In this document: in pieces, positions 52,318 to 61,984 of the stretch | Layout of the letters: every line of letters begins with the position of its first letter | Numbering within the stretch: position 1 is the stretch's first letter | Assembly (NCBI GenBank): GCA_025360525.1 | Contig: JANYCA010000055.1 | Location: 1 to 64,000, forward strand | Length of the DNA stretch: 64,000 nucleotides | Reading direction: 5' to 3' | DNA from: Chitinophagaceae bacterium | GTDB taxonomy: Bacteria > Bacteroidota > Bacteroidia > Chitinophagales > Chitinophagaceae | Position numbers and translations under genes: made by a program | The notes under the pieces: generated by a model | What the model was told of the DNA's origin: nothing | Database searches by the model: none | The model's input: the letters and a program-made list of their open reading frames with translations, nothing else

Positions 52318-53994
52318 ATGAAAATAAAAATACAATTATTGCTGATAGCAATCATTTCTTTTCTCAACAGCTTTGCCCAACCGCTGAGCGGTAACAAACC
52401 TATTACCCATGCGGATTCGCTCCGTGGCAATTATGGAGCCACAAGAGATTGGTGGAATGTATTGAAATATGATTTACATGTTACCTTTAATCTTAAAGAC
52501 AGCAGCATCAACGGATATAACGTGCTGCAATTTAAAGTTCTGAAAAAAGGCAACTTAATGCAGATTGATTTACAGCAACCGATGGTCTTGGACAGTATAG
52601 TTTATTCTGGTGAATTGGGTAAGCAGATTAAAATTAATTCTGTTAAAAACGATGGCAACGCCTACTTTTTTTCTTTCGGTAATAATACATTACAAAACAC
52701 CAACTACATAACAATTTTTTACCACGGTAAGCCAACGATAGCCGTTCGTCCACCTTGGGATGGTGGCCTTATCTGGGCAAATGATAAAAACAAAAATCCT
52801 TTTGTAAGTGTGGCCTGTCAGGGTTTAGGGGCAAGTGTATGGTATCCTTGCAAAGATCACCAGACAGATGAACCCGATAGTGCAGAAATGCACATCACTA
52901 TTCCGGATAGTTTGGTTTGTGTAGGAAATGGAAAGTTCAGAGGCAAAACAAATAACAACGATGGCACAGCAACGTACGATTGGGCTGTTGTAAACCCCAT
53001 AAACAATTACACCATCATTCCATACATTGGCAAATATGAACATTTTGATGAGATTTTTCCAGGTGAAAAAGGCAACTTGAGCATGGATTATTGGGTGCTG
53101 GATTATAATCTTGTAAAAGCAAAAGAACATTTTAAAGATGCAGGGAGAATGATGAAGGCTTTTGAGTATTGGTTTGGCCCCTACCCTTTTTATGAAGATG
53201 GATATAAATTAGTAGAAGCTCCGCACCTGGGCATGGAACACCAAAGTGCAACAGCCTATGGCAATCGATATAAAAAGGGTTACCTGGGGCAGGATTTAAG
53301 TAGAAGCGGCTGGGGATTAAAATGGGATTACATTATTGTTCATGAAAGTGGCCATGAATGGTTTGCTAATAATATCACCACTAAAGACATAGCAGATATG
53401 TGGGTGCATGAAGGTTTTACAACCTACAGTGAGGTATTATTTACAGAATATTATTATGGTAAAAAAGCAGGAGAAGATTATGTCACAGGCATAAGGAAAG
53501 GTATTGCAAACGAAATACCTATTATTGGCCGGTATAATGTAAATAGAGAAGGTAGTGGTGATATGTATGCCAAAGGAGCAAACATGATTCACAACATCAG
53601 GACAGTAATAAATAACGATGCATTATTCAGGCAAATTTTGCGAGGGCTGAATGCCACATTTTATCACCAAACAGTTACAACAAAGCAAATTGAAGATTAC
53701 ATAACTAAAACATCCGGCTTTGATTTCAGCACTATTTTTAACCAGTATTTACGAACCATACAAATACCTGTACTTGAATATAAGACAGAAAATAAAAGTG
53801 TTTCTTATAAGTATAGCAACTGTGTCGACGATTTTAATATGCCATTGTATGTTTCTTTTGGAAGTGGCGAAAAAGAATCTCAACTAATTAAACCTACCCA
53901 GGAATGGCAGACAATCCATCTTGCCGATTGGTATGATGGTAAAACTTTTTCAGTAGATAGAAATTTTTATATCAATACAAAAAAGCTAGATTAA
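52318..53994 (+). CDS. M1 family aminopeptidase, secreted
   Basis: The 558-residue zinc peptidase has a signal peptide (cleavage near NSFAQ), an N-terminal beta saddle, and a thermolysin-like domain. Zinc motif HESGHEW (about residue 342) with downstream Glu in WVHEGFTTYSE fits M1. The substrate exopeptidase loop reads GMEHQS instead of GAMEN. It cuts N-terminal residues from peptides in the periplasm. It shares a short divergent space with the peptide-binding lipoprotein gene, which suggests a joint role in peptide use. Confidence 0.92.
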   Translation: MKIKIQLLLIAIISFLNSFAQPLSGNKPITHADSLRGNYGATRDWWNVLKYDLHVTFNLKDSSINGYNVLQFKVLKKGNLMQIDLQQPMVLDSIVYSGELGKQIKINSVKNDGNAYFFSFGNNTLQNTNYITIFYHGKPTIAVRPPWDGGLIWANDKNKNPFVSVACQGLGASVWYPCKDHQTDEPDSAEMHITIPDSLVCVGNGKFRGKTNNNDGTATYDWAVVNPINNYTIIPYIGKYEHFDEIFPGEKGNLSMDYWVLDYNLVKAKEHFKDAGRMMKAFEYWFGPYPFYEDGYKLVEAPHLGMEHQSATAYGNRYKKGYLGQDLSRSGWGLKWDYIIVHESGHEWFANNITTKDIADMWVHEGFTTYSEVLFTEYYYGKKAGEDYVTGIRKGIANEIPIIGRYNVNREGSGDMYAKGANMIHNIRTVINNDALFRQILRGLNATFYHQTVTTKQIEDYITKTSGFDFSTIFNQYLRTIQIPVLEYKTENKSVSYKYSNCVDDFNMPLYVSFGSGEKESQLIKPTQEWQTIHLADWYDGKTFSVDRNFYINTKKLD

Positions 53995-54013
53995 TTTAGC
54001 GGCAAACAACGAC

Positions 54014-55528
54014 ATGAGCCAAATAAGAAGGCAAAGCATTATCTCATCCCTGCTTGTGTATATCGGCTTTGCCCTTGGTTTTTTAAATACCTATTTATTT
54101 ACAAAAGAAGGTGGCTTTACCCAAAAAGAATATGGACTGGTAGGTATTTTTATCGCCATTGCCAGCCTGATGTATGCAATCGCTAACCTTGGAATGCCGC
54201 CTTACATAAGCAAGTTTTTTCCATACTATAAACACAACCTTCAGCCAAAGCAAAACGATTTGGTTACTTGGGCGTTACTGGTGTCTTTAATTGGATTTTT
54301 ACTGGTAACAATTGCAGGTATTTATTTTAAAGATCTTATCATTTTAAAATTCGGCAAAAATTCTCCGCAGTTTGTTACTTACTATTTCTGGATATTCCCG
54401 CTGGGGCTTGGCCTCACCATTTTTAGTGTTATAGAAAGTTATGCCTGGCAATTGCAAAGGTCTGTTTTTACGATATTTTTAAGAGAAATTCAATTCAGGC
54501 TTTTTGCTACTTTATTAATATTGCTGATGTTTGCAGGTATATTAAAACAGTTTGATCTTTTTATAAAAATATATGCATTTACTTACCTGGCTATTGCTAT
54601 ATTTCTTGTGATTTATTTAATAACCAAGCGGGAGTTTCACCTTACGTTTAAGCTAAGCAGGGTTACTAAAAAGTTTTACAAAAAAATTCTGACACTGGTA
54701 TCGTTTGTATTTGGTGGTACCATGCTCTACGGCATCTCATTAATTTTCGACTCAGTAGTAATAGCTTCTGTATTACCGGAAGGATTGGCTGGTGTAGCTG
54801 TGTTTACACTTGGGCAATATATGGCCAATTTAATTCAGGCACCGCAGCGTGGAATTATTGCTTCCTCTATGGGGCCATTATCCAAGGCATGGCGTGATAA
54901 AGACCTTGCCAGGATTGACAATATTTACAAACAATCGTCCATCAACCAACTCATTTTCGCCGTTGGCATGTTTTGTTTGTTGTGGTTGAATTTTGCAGAT
55001 GGTATCGTCACTTTCAAATTACAAGCAGGTTATCTTAATGCCAGGTGGATATTCTTTTTTGTTGGATTATACCGGATTATTGATATGGGTACAGGATTAA
55101 ATTCTCAAATTATCAATACCTCTATTCATTGGCGGTTTGAATTTTTTACCGGCACAATTTTATTGTTAATTACATTGCCGCTTACCTATTTTTTAACCAA
55201 ATCTCCACTAGGTATATTAGGCCCGCCCATAGCAAGCCTGATCTCTTTTACTGTTTATAACTCAATACGGTATTGGTTCTTATGGCATAAATACCAACTG
55301 CAGCCTTTCACGGTAAAAACTTTGTACACTATCCTGCTTGCCTTGGGGAGTTACGGTATTTGCTATATTTTAATGGATGATCACACAGGCTTTTGGTGGA
55401 TGGTACTCAGGAGTATATTGTTTATTGTATTGTTTGGCTATGGAGTAGTAAGCTTGCAATTATCGAAAGATGTTTTACCCATTTGGAATACTATCCAAAA
55501 GAAAATCGGGATAAAAAAGAAGAATTAA
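54014..55528 (+). CDS. Polysaccharide/lipid flippase-like membrane protein (Wzx/MviN superfamily)
   Basis: The 504-residue protein has about 14 hydrophobic segments and begins with RRQSIISSLLVYIGFALGFLN, typical of polysaccharide biosynthesis flippases. It follows the M1 peptidase gene by 19 bases. No glycosyltransferase genes are close, so the cargo is unknown. Other members of the MOP superfamily cannot be excluded. Confidence 0.82.
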   Translation: MSQIRRQSIISSLLVYIGFALGFLNTYLFTKEGGFTQKEYGLVGIFIAIASLMYAIANLGMPPYISKFFPYYKHNLQPKQNDLVTWALLVSLIGFLLVTIAGIYFKDLIILKFGKNSPQFVTYYFWIFPLGLGLTIFSVIESYAWQLQRSVFTIFLREIQFRLFATLLILLMFAGILKQFDLFIKIYAFTYLAIAIFLVIYLITKREFHLTFKLSRVTKKFYKKILTLVSFVFGGTMLYGISLIFDSVVIASVLPEGLAGVAVFTLGQYMANLIQAPQRGIIASSMGPLSKAWRDKDLARIDNIYKQSSINQLIFAVGMFCLLWLNFADGIVTFKLQAGYLNARWIFFFVGLYRIIDMGTGLNSQIINTSIHWRFEFFTGTILLLITLPLTYFLTKSPLGILGPPIASLISFTVYNSIRYWFLWHKYQLQPFTVKTLYTILLALGSYGICYILMDDHTGFWWMVLRSILFIVLFGYGVVSLQLSKDVLPIWNTIQKKIGIKKKN

Positions 55529-55666
55529 TTTTTAACTGATTGTGCTTTGTTTTTTGGAGGACAGTCGTTGATTTTTTCTTTACTACCTCATTCTGAAAAT
55601 GATCATTTATAAACAGCCCTTATATACTATTGTACAATAAAACTGACTGATTACTTTATACTGTTG

Positions 55667-56356
55667 TTATCTAGCAATTCTTCCTCCACCCATAAATTTC
55701 CTGCTGTAATAATCGTCTGTTAATTTACTAATGGTGACGCCGCTATTAGTGCTGCTATGCACAAAACAATCGTTGCCGAGATACATACCAACATGACTTA
55801 CTCGCTTCTTATTCTTAAAAAAAACAAGGTCTCCTTCCTGCAGATTTTCTTTATCAATTTTAGTACAAAGATTGTATTGCTCGCTGGCTGTTCTTGGTAA
55901 AGCATTGTTGTACACGGAAGAAAATAGCTGACCAGTAAAAGCACTGCAGTCAATACCGTCTTTAGTGCTACCACCGTAATTGTATGGGGTGCCCCACCAT
56001 TCATCTATAAAATTATACAGTGGAAAATTGGTAATACTTTCTACCTCCAAATCCATTAACATGCCATACTTAAATTGTAAAGCGCTACATTTTTCAATGC
56101 TGGCAACTGAAGATAAATTGATTGAAGTATTGTTAATATCAGCAGAAGTCAAATTATTCTTTACATTATCAACCGCCGCCACATAGGCAGTACGATTAGA
56201 GACAGGGTTAATTTCTATACCGTCAATAAACTTTAGTGAAACTGGCTTACCATTGTGTGTCAATCGCTCAACATTCACACTGGTTTGCGCATTTACCGAT
56301 TTATTTGTTCCTGAAAATATGACAATGGCAACAGAAACAAAAAATAAGTTTTTCAT
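55667..56356 (-). CDS. NlpC/P60 family C40 endopeptidase
   Basis: The 229-residue secreted cysteine peptidase has a signal peptide (cleavage near NAQT) and a C-terminal NlpC/P60 domain with Cys in DGIDCSAF, His in SHVGMYLGN and a third polar residue near CFVHSS. It cuts gamma-D-Glu to diamino-acid bonds in peptidoglycan. The N-terminal 100 residues show no recognised domain. Convergent with the flippase gene (138-base gap). Confidence 0.92.
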   Translation of the reverse strand: MKNLFFVSVAIVIFSGTNKSVNAQTSVNVERLTHNGKPVSLKFIDGIEINPVSNRTAYVAAVDNVKNNLTSADINNTSINLSSVASIEKCSALQFKYGMLMDLEVESITNFPLYNFIDEWWGTPYNYGGSTKDGIDCSAFTGQLFSSVYNNALPRTASEQYNLCTKIDKENLQEGDLVFFKNKKRVSHVGMYLGNDCFVHSSTNSGVTISKLTDDYYSRKFMGGGRIAR

Positions 56357-56830
56357 ACGTAAAATGGGGGTTTACACGTAAGTACAACTTTATCTTGTGT
56401 TATTTAATCTTCTTAAAAATCTTGTGTCCTTCTAATAATCTAATCCTTTCTGGTAGTCTTGTAATACAAACAATTAAAAATAAAATATTTAAATGCGCCG
56501 CAAATATAGCTTTCCATATCCATTGACGCAAGCTTCAAATGTTAAAGCCTTAATAGCCAATGCAAGACTTACTTTTAAAAACGAAAAAAGTGGAAGTTTA
56601 TTATTTACTAAGAATCAGATTTGGTGATGGAACGTCCAAGGCTTGCTGCAGGGCTGGAAATCATTGCTCGTCCAGCCCGGAACCGCTACTGAACAAAGGA
56701 ATAAATGTACTGAATAACAAACAAAAGCCCGGCAATGCTTGTCGAACCAAAATAAGGCAGAACAGCAATAAAGTGACCATTGCTCTAAAGTTCAGCCAGC
56801 CTTTCAGCAAACTCTCGGTTGCTTGCGGTA
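56357..56830. other. Non-coding region with repeat-like hairpin
   Basis: No convincing gene is present. A 105-codon frame at 56560 and a 39-codon hydrophobic minus-strand frame are the only open stretches and lack support. gggctgga/tccagccc (56651-56678) makes an 8-bp stem with a 12-base loop. The sequence from 56640 to 56800 differs in look from the flanks and may be a degraded dispersed repeat. Confidence 0.45.
56651..56678. repeat. 8-bp stem hairpin
   Basis: gggctgga (56651-56658) pairs with tccagccc (56671-56678), with a 12-base loop. It lies in otherwise gene-free DNA. Confidence 0.6.
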
Positions 56831-56992
56831 CTATTTCGTGTAAAATTTTGCACTATTGGTTTTCAAGTATTCTTTGATTTGCTCAAAGTTCATATTTGCT
56901 ATTTCCAAAGATATTTTGTCTTTGATGGCTCTAAAAGTTTTGACTGTGTCAAACTCTTTCTCTTGTGTTGGTTTTTTAATTTCAGTCTTCAT
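56831..56992 (-). CDS. Small protein paired with the PIN gene (antitoxin candidate)
   Basis: A 53-residue frame starts with ATG at 56992 and reads MKTEIKKPTQEKEFDTVKTF... with a helical KTFRAIKDKISLEIANM segment and an EQIKEYLKTNS tail. Similar short, charged helical proteins accompany PIN toxins in Bacteroidota. It starts 3 bases after the ancestral stop of the PIN gene, so the two were one operon. The assignment rests on context and pattern. Confidence 0.6.
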   Translation of the reverse strand: MKTEIKKPTQEKEFDTVKTFRAIKDKISLEIANMNFEQIKEYLKTNSAKFYTK

Positions 56993-56995
56993 ACT

Positions 56996-57439
56996 CTAAA
57001 ATTTCTTTGGTGAACGTATTTCCAATGCATGATAATTTGAACGAATATTGATTGAGTTGTAGCCACGAATTCTGTAAACATTTACTATGTGCTTAAAATT
57101 CCAACTTACTAAAATATCAGCCTTGTAAATGGTCGCAGTTGCAATGTGTATTCAGTCGTCAAAGCTTGTTTGTCCAACAACTTTTTCTGCTACATATTTT
57201 GAGGCAAGTGTCAATATTTCGTCTGTTACAATTACTCTTTCAATATTTTGTTTCGGCAGATTTTTAAAATGCGCTTTCACATTTTCAGGTGCATTTAATA
57301 ATTCAGTTTCTGTCAAGTCTGAAAACACACAAATAACTTGTCCTAATGTAACTCTTTCAAAAAGTTTCAGGGTCGCTTCATCAAATTCATTGTCAAACGC
57401 ACCACCGAAAACAGAAGTATCAAAATAAAACCTTTGCAT
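56996..57439 (-). pseudogene. PIN-domain toxin gene with in-frame TGA
   Basis: The frame from ATG 57439 gives 95 residues starting MQRFYFDTSVF (Asp7 is a PIN acidic residue), then meets TGA at 57154-57152. The same frame continues 51 codons to TAG at 56998-56996, with IHIATATIYKADILVSWNFKHIVN, a typical PIN C-terminal part. A Cys codon (TGT or TGC) is usual at such positions, so TGA is one change away. Without the C-terminus the toxin is very likely inactive. Alternative readings (read-through, sequencing error) remain possible. Confidence 0.75.
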
Positions 57440-57819
57440 TTTATCGATTTATAATTTCTGCTATAAAGGTAATATTTTTTTGGCTGTGTCATTTATAGGG
57501 TCTCAAAAACATAGCACACAACTTGATCGTTTATCCCGAGATTCTTTTTTTTCGAGGGAAATCCATTGCAAGGTAATCTACCTCTGCAACAATGCAAAAG
57601 ATGATATATTGAAAAATATAACCAAAGAATATTTCAAATTTGGAACAAACAATCAACCCAAGAATTCCTTTTTCATAACGAGGTTGTTATTTTAAACCCT
57701 GTCAGTAATAGTTCAGTTAAATGAAATGTGAGTTATAAAATTTTAAATAAAGCATCAACAATTGTAATTTTATCGGCTAAAAAATCATTCAACCTAAATT
57801 AGCCTGCGGAAGGTAGCCC
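57440..57819. other. Intergenic region upstream of dnaE
   Basis: I see nothing supported here: no gene with family resemblance, no strong hairpin and no clear promoter motif. A 71-codon plus-strand frame at 57480 lacks any recognisable features. Confidence 0.5.
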
Positions 57820-60800
57820 ATGAATTTTTCACACTTACACGTACATACACAATTTTCTTTATTAGATGGGGCAGCATCTATAAAGAGCCTTTATAGAAAA
57901 GCCATTACCAATAACATGCCTGCTCTCGCCATCAGCGATCACGGTAATATGTTTGGCGCATTTGAATTTGTAAAGGAAGCTTACAATCATAAAAATGCAG
58001 ATGGCACTTTAAAAGTAAAGCCTATCGTAGGTTGCGAATTTTACATCACCACCGACAGAACAAGAAAAACTTTTAGCAAAGACGAAAAAGACCCCCGCAA
58101 TCACCAGATTTTATTGGCGAAAAATGAACTTGGTTATAAAAATTTAGTGAAATTAACTTCGCTTGGATATATCGAAGGAATGTATTCCAAATACCCACGA
58201 ATTGATAAACAACTCATTCATAAATATCACGAAGGATTAATTGCCACTACCTGTTGCCTCGGTGCATTGGTGCCGCAAACCATTCTTAAAAAGGGCGAGG
58301 CTGAGGGAGAAAATGAGTTTAAATGGTGGCTCAATATTTTTCAGGAAGATTATTACGTGGAGCTGCAGCGTCATGGAATTCCCGATCAGGATAAAGTGAA
58401 CCTGGTTTTATTAAAGTTTGCTAAAAAATACAATGTAAAAATAATTGCGAGCAACGATAGTCATTACGTGGACGAAAAAGATGCCAATGCGCATGACATT
58501 TTATTATGCATCAATACCGGCGAAAAGCAGGCCACGCCTAAGTGGAGTGAAACTTCGGATGATGATGTAATGGTTAAAAACAAACGGTTTGCATTCCCCA
58601 ACAACCAGTTCTACTTAAAAACGGCTGAGGAAATGACAAAGGTTTTTGAAGATATTCCCGAAGCGATTGATAATACCAATGAAATTGTTGCCAAGGTTGA
58701 TTTGCTGGATTTAAAAAGAGAAATACTTCTCCCCTTTTTTGAAGTGCCAGCCAATTTTAAAACACAGGACGAATACCTGGAACATTTAACCTGGACCGGT
58801 GCCAAAGACCGCTATAAAATAATTACGCCGGAAAGTGAAGAGCGCCTGCAATTTGAATTAGGCGTCATCAGGAAAATGGGTTTTGCCGGTTACTTTTTAA
58901 TTGTTAGTGATTTTATAAAAGCCGGCAGGGATATGGGTGTCTTTATCGGCCCCGGCCGTGGATCTGCAGCCGGTAGTGCAGTAGCATACTGTATTGGAAT
59001 TACCAATATCGACCCCATTAAATACAACTTACTTTTTGAAAGGTTTTTAAATCCGGAGCGCAAGTCAATGCCGGATATTGATACAGATTTTGATGATGAA
59101 GGCCGGCAAAAAGTATTAAATTATGTAGTGCAAAAATATGGCAAAAGCCAGGTGGCACAAATTATTACTTATGGCACTATGGCGGCGAAAAGCAGTATTG
59201 CAGATGTGGCAAGAGTGATGGATTTGCCGTTGGCAGAAAGCAGGGCAATAACCAAGCTGGTTCCGGAAAAACCTGGAATTAACTTAAAACGTTTGCTGCA
59301 TGCCCCCATGACAGCAAAAGATGCAAAAGATGGAGAAAAATCGCTGGAAGAAAAAGAACAGTTGCAGGCAGAAGATTTTGAAAACATAAAAAAGTTACGG
59401 GACATTTATAAAGGTAATGACCTTAATAGTAAGATTTTACATGAAGCAGAAATACTGGAAGGCTCGGTTCGCAATACCGGCATTCATGCCTCTGCTATTA
59501 TCATTGCACCCAAAGATCTTACAGAATTATTGCCGGTGGCTACTTCCAAAGAATCAGAGCTTTGGTTAACCCAAATTGAAGGTGGTTCTATAGAAGATGC
59601 CGGCGTAATAAAGATGGACTTTTTGGGATTAAAAACACTTAGCATTCTTAAAACTGCGTTGGGCCTCATCAGGCAAAATCATAATATAGATATTGTAATC
59701 GACGATATTCCGTTGGATGATGAAAAAACGTACCAGTTGTACCAGAAGGGTGATACCAATGCCACTTTTCAGTTTGAAAGTCCGGGTATGCAAAAATATT
59801 TACGGGAATTAAAACCGGATAAATTCGATGATTTGATTGCCATGAATGCCTTGTATCGACCGGGTCCTATTGCTTACATACCTAAATTTATTGATCGTAA
59901 ACATGGTAAAGAACAGGTTGAATATGACGTTCCGGATATGGAGGAATATTTGAAAGATACCTATGGTATAACGGTGTACCAGGAACAGGTAATGTTGCTG
60001 TCTCAAAAACTGGCCGGCTTTAGCAAAGGCGATGCGGATGTATTACGTAAAGCAATGGGAAAAAAGCAGATTGCTGTTTTGAATAAAATGAAAGTTCAGT
60101 TTATGGAGGGCGCAGCTACAAAGGGCCATCCGGCAGAAAAGTTAGAAAAAATCTGGACCGATTGGGAGGCTTTTGCTCAGTATGCTTTTAATAAATCGCA
60201 CAGTACCTGCTACGCTTTTGTGGCTTATCAAACAGCCTATTTAAAAGCCCATTATCCCAGCGAATATATGGCTGCCGTATTGAATCATGCAGGTACCATT
60301 GAGAAGATTACTTTTAATATGGAAGAGTGCAAACGCATGGGATTAAAAGTACTGGGGCCGGATATCAATGAATCGCACAACAGTTTTGCGGTTAACCAAA
60401 AAGGAGAAATACGTTTTGGGTTCAGTGGTTTAAAAGGCGTGGGCGAAAAAGCCATTGAAGATACCATTGAAGAAAGAAAAAAGCACGGCCCCTACTCATC
60501 TATATTCGATTTGGTTAAAAGAGTAAACCAGCGAACGGTAAATAAAAAATCGTTGGAAAGCCTGGTATATTCCGGAGCCTTTGATTGCTTTACCGATTTA
60601 ATAAGGGCACAATATTTTTACCAGGCGCCCGGCGATATACCGGCGCTGGAAAAAATTATCAAATTTGGTAGTGTGTATCAAACCCAGAATGCAACAACCA
60701 GCAATACTTTATTCGGCGATTTGCAAATGCCCGATATCGTTCCACCCAAATTATTACCTTGCGAACCCTGGCCATTGGCTACACAATTAGATTACGAGAA

Positions 60801-61440
60801 AGATATTACCGGCATGTATATGAGCGGCCATCCGCTGGACAATTTTAAATTTGAAATGAGGTTTTACAATATTTGTCCATTGGCAGATTTTGTTGAATTT
60901 AAATCGGAGGTACAAACACAACCCAATCCCGGAAGGCAGTTCAGGCTAGCAGGCCTGGTGGTGGATGCCCAGAACCGCATGACCAAAACCGGTAAAAACT
61001 TTGGTATTCTTACCGTAGAAGATTATAGTGGAAAAAGCGAATTTATGCTTTGGAGTGAGGATTTTGCCAAGTATAATCATTACATGGAAAAAGGTACGAT
61101 ATTAATGGTGGAGGGTTCATTTAAAACAAGATACAACAGCGATCAGTTTGAGTTTAAACTGTCAAGAATACATTTATTGGAAACAGTTAAAAGTACTTTA
61201 ACCAAACAGGTAAGCCTCGAAATACAGCCGCAGTTTATATCAGAACCTTTTATTAAATTTATTGAAAACAACATTAAAGCCAATCCGGGCAAGGCTATCT
61301 TAAAATTTAACATTACCGATATAAGGAATAATATCAAGCTGTCATTGTACAATATTGAAAAAGGTTTTACAATGAATGATGATATGGCTGCATTTTTACA
61401 GGATAACGTAGATGTAGATGTGAGTGTAGTTACAGGGTAA
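57820..61440 (+). CDS. dnaE: DNA polymerase III subunit alpha
   Basis: The 1206-residue replicative polymerase has the PHP domain (HLHVHTQFSLLDGAASI at the start), the polymerase core with PDIDTDFDDEGRQ (catalytic Asp pair) and GPGRGSAAGSAVAY, then the finger, HhH and OB-fold domains (OB near 1040-1110) at the C-terminus. Length is typical for the phylum. It stands alone with no operon partner; trxA starts 155 bases later. Confidence 0.97.
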   Translation: MNFSHLHVHTQFSLLDGAASIKSLYRKAITNNMPALAISDHGNMFGAFEFVKEAYNHKNADGTLKVKPIVGCEFYITTDRTRKTFSKDEKDPRNHQILLAKNELGYKNLVKLTSLGYIEGMYSKYPRIDKQLIHKYHEGLIATTCCLGALVPQTILKKGEAEGENEFKWWLNIFQEDYYVELQRHGIPDQDKVNLVLLKFAKKYNVKIIASNDSHYVDEKDANAHDILLCINTGEKQATPKWSETSDDDVMVKNKRFAFPNNQFYLKTAEEMTKVFEDIPEAIDNTNEIVAKVDLLDLKREILLPFFEVPANFKTQDEYLEHLTWTGAKDRYKIITPESEERLQFELGVIRKMGFAGYFLIVSDFIKAGRDMGVFIGPGRGSAAGSAVAYCIGITNIDPIKYNLLFERFLNPERKSMPDIDTDFDDEGRQKVLNYVVQKYGKSQVAQIITYGTMAAKSSIADVARVMDLPLAESRAITKLVPEKPGINLKRLLHAPMTAKDAKDGEKSLEEKEQLQAEDFENIKKLRDIYKGNDLNSKILHEAEILEGSVRNTGIHASAIIIAPKDLTELLPVATSKESELWLTQIEGGSIEDAGVIKMDFLGLKTLSILKTALGLIRQNHNIDIVIDDIPLDDEKTYQLYQKGDTNATFQFESPGMQKYLRELKPDKFDDLIAMNALYRPGPIAYIPKFIDRKHGKEQVEYDVPDMEEYLKDTYGITVYQEQVMLLSQKLAGFSKGDADVLRKAMGKKQIAVLNKMKVQFMEGAATKGHPAEKLEKIWTDWEAFAQYAFNKSHSTCYAFVAYQTAYLKAHYPSEYMAAVLNHAGTIEKITFNMEECKRMGLKVLGPDINESHNSFAVNQKGEIRFGFSGLKGVGEKAIEDTIEERKKHGPYSSIFDLVKRVNQRTVNKKSLESLVYSGAFDCFTDLIRAQYFYQAPGDIPALEKIIKFGSVYQTQNATTSNTLFGDLQMPDIVPPKLLPCEPWPLATQLDYEKDITGMYMSGHPLDNFKFEMRFYNICPLADFVEFKSEVQTQPNPGRQFRLAGLVVDAQNRMTKTGKNFGILTVEDYSGKSEFMLWSEDFAKYNHYMEKGTILMVEGSFKTRYNSDQFEFKLSRIHLLETVKSTLTKQVSLEIQPQFISEPFIKFIENNIKANPGKAILKFNITDIRNNIKLSLYNIEKGFTMNDDMAAFLQDNVDVDVSVVTG

Positions 61441-61548
61441 AACCTGCATTATTTTTTATTAAAAGATGCCTTACTGGCAAACCAATCTTATCAACACTGC
61501 CAAATAGAATGTGAATATGTCATTACAACGCATCTAGAACTTTGGATG

Positions 61549-61556
61549 TAAATTTG
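61549..61556 (+). promoter_or_regulatory. Candidate -7 element for trxA
   Basis: taaatttg matches TAnnTTTG and would start transcription about 35 bases before the trxA ATG at 61596. No good -33 box at 19-20 bases upstream. Confidence 0.35.
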
Positions 61557-61595
61557 ATTTTCTCAAGTAAACAAATCAACATTAAACAAATTTAT

Positions 61596-61913
61596 ATGGC
61601 ACATGAGTTCACAGATGCAAACTTCCAGGCAGAAGTTTTAGATTCAGATAAATTATCAGTAATAGATTTTTGGGCAGAATGGTGTGGCCCATGCCGTGCA
61701 ATAGGTCCGGTAATTGAAGAACTTTCAAAAGAATATGATGGAAAAGTGAACATCGGAAAAGTAAACGTTGATCATAATCCACAAATTTCTATGAACTATG
61801 GTATAACCAGTATTCCTGCAATTCTTTTTGTAAAAGGCGGAGAAGTGGTGGACAAATTAGTAGGTGCACAACCAAAAGCAAATTTTGTAAAAAAGATTGA
61901 AGCTTTAAAGTAA
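61596..61913 (+). CDS. trxA: Thioredoxin
   Basis: I chose the ATG at 61596 (105 residues), matching the normal thioredoxin length; the frame can extend to 61542. The active site is WCGPC and the cis-Pro loop is TSIPAILF. It is the general cytoplasmic disulfide reductant. A strong hairpin terminator follows. Confidence 0.96.
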   Translation: MAHEFTDANFQAEVLDSDKLSVIDFWAEWCGPCRAIGPVIEELSKEYDGKVNIGKVNVDHNPQISMNYGITSIPAILFVKGGEVVDKLVGAQPKANFVKKIEALK

Positions 61914-61936
61914 CATAGCCAAAATTATACGTATTA

Positions 61937-61966
61937 AAAAGCCCGGCATTCAATTACCGGGCTTTT
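61937..61966. terminator. Bidirectional rho-independent terminator
   Basis: aaaagcccgg (61937-61946) and ccgggctttt (61957-61966) form a perfect 10-bp stem with a 10-base loop. It has T runs on both strands and lies between convergent trxA and cphB. Confidence 0.88.
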
Positions 61967-61984
61967 ATTATTTTAAAAGGGAAT

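Noticed and set aside
55628..55639. tattgtacaata palindrome between convergent genes
   Set aside because: It is a short AT-rich palindrome likely to occur by chance and lies between two gene ends.
56560..56877. 105-codon plus-strand frame
   Set aside because: It overlaps the small minus-strand gene and has no family resemblance or ribosome-binding context.
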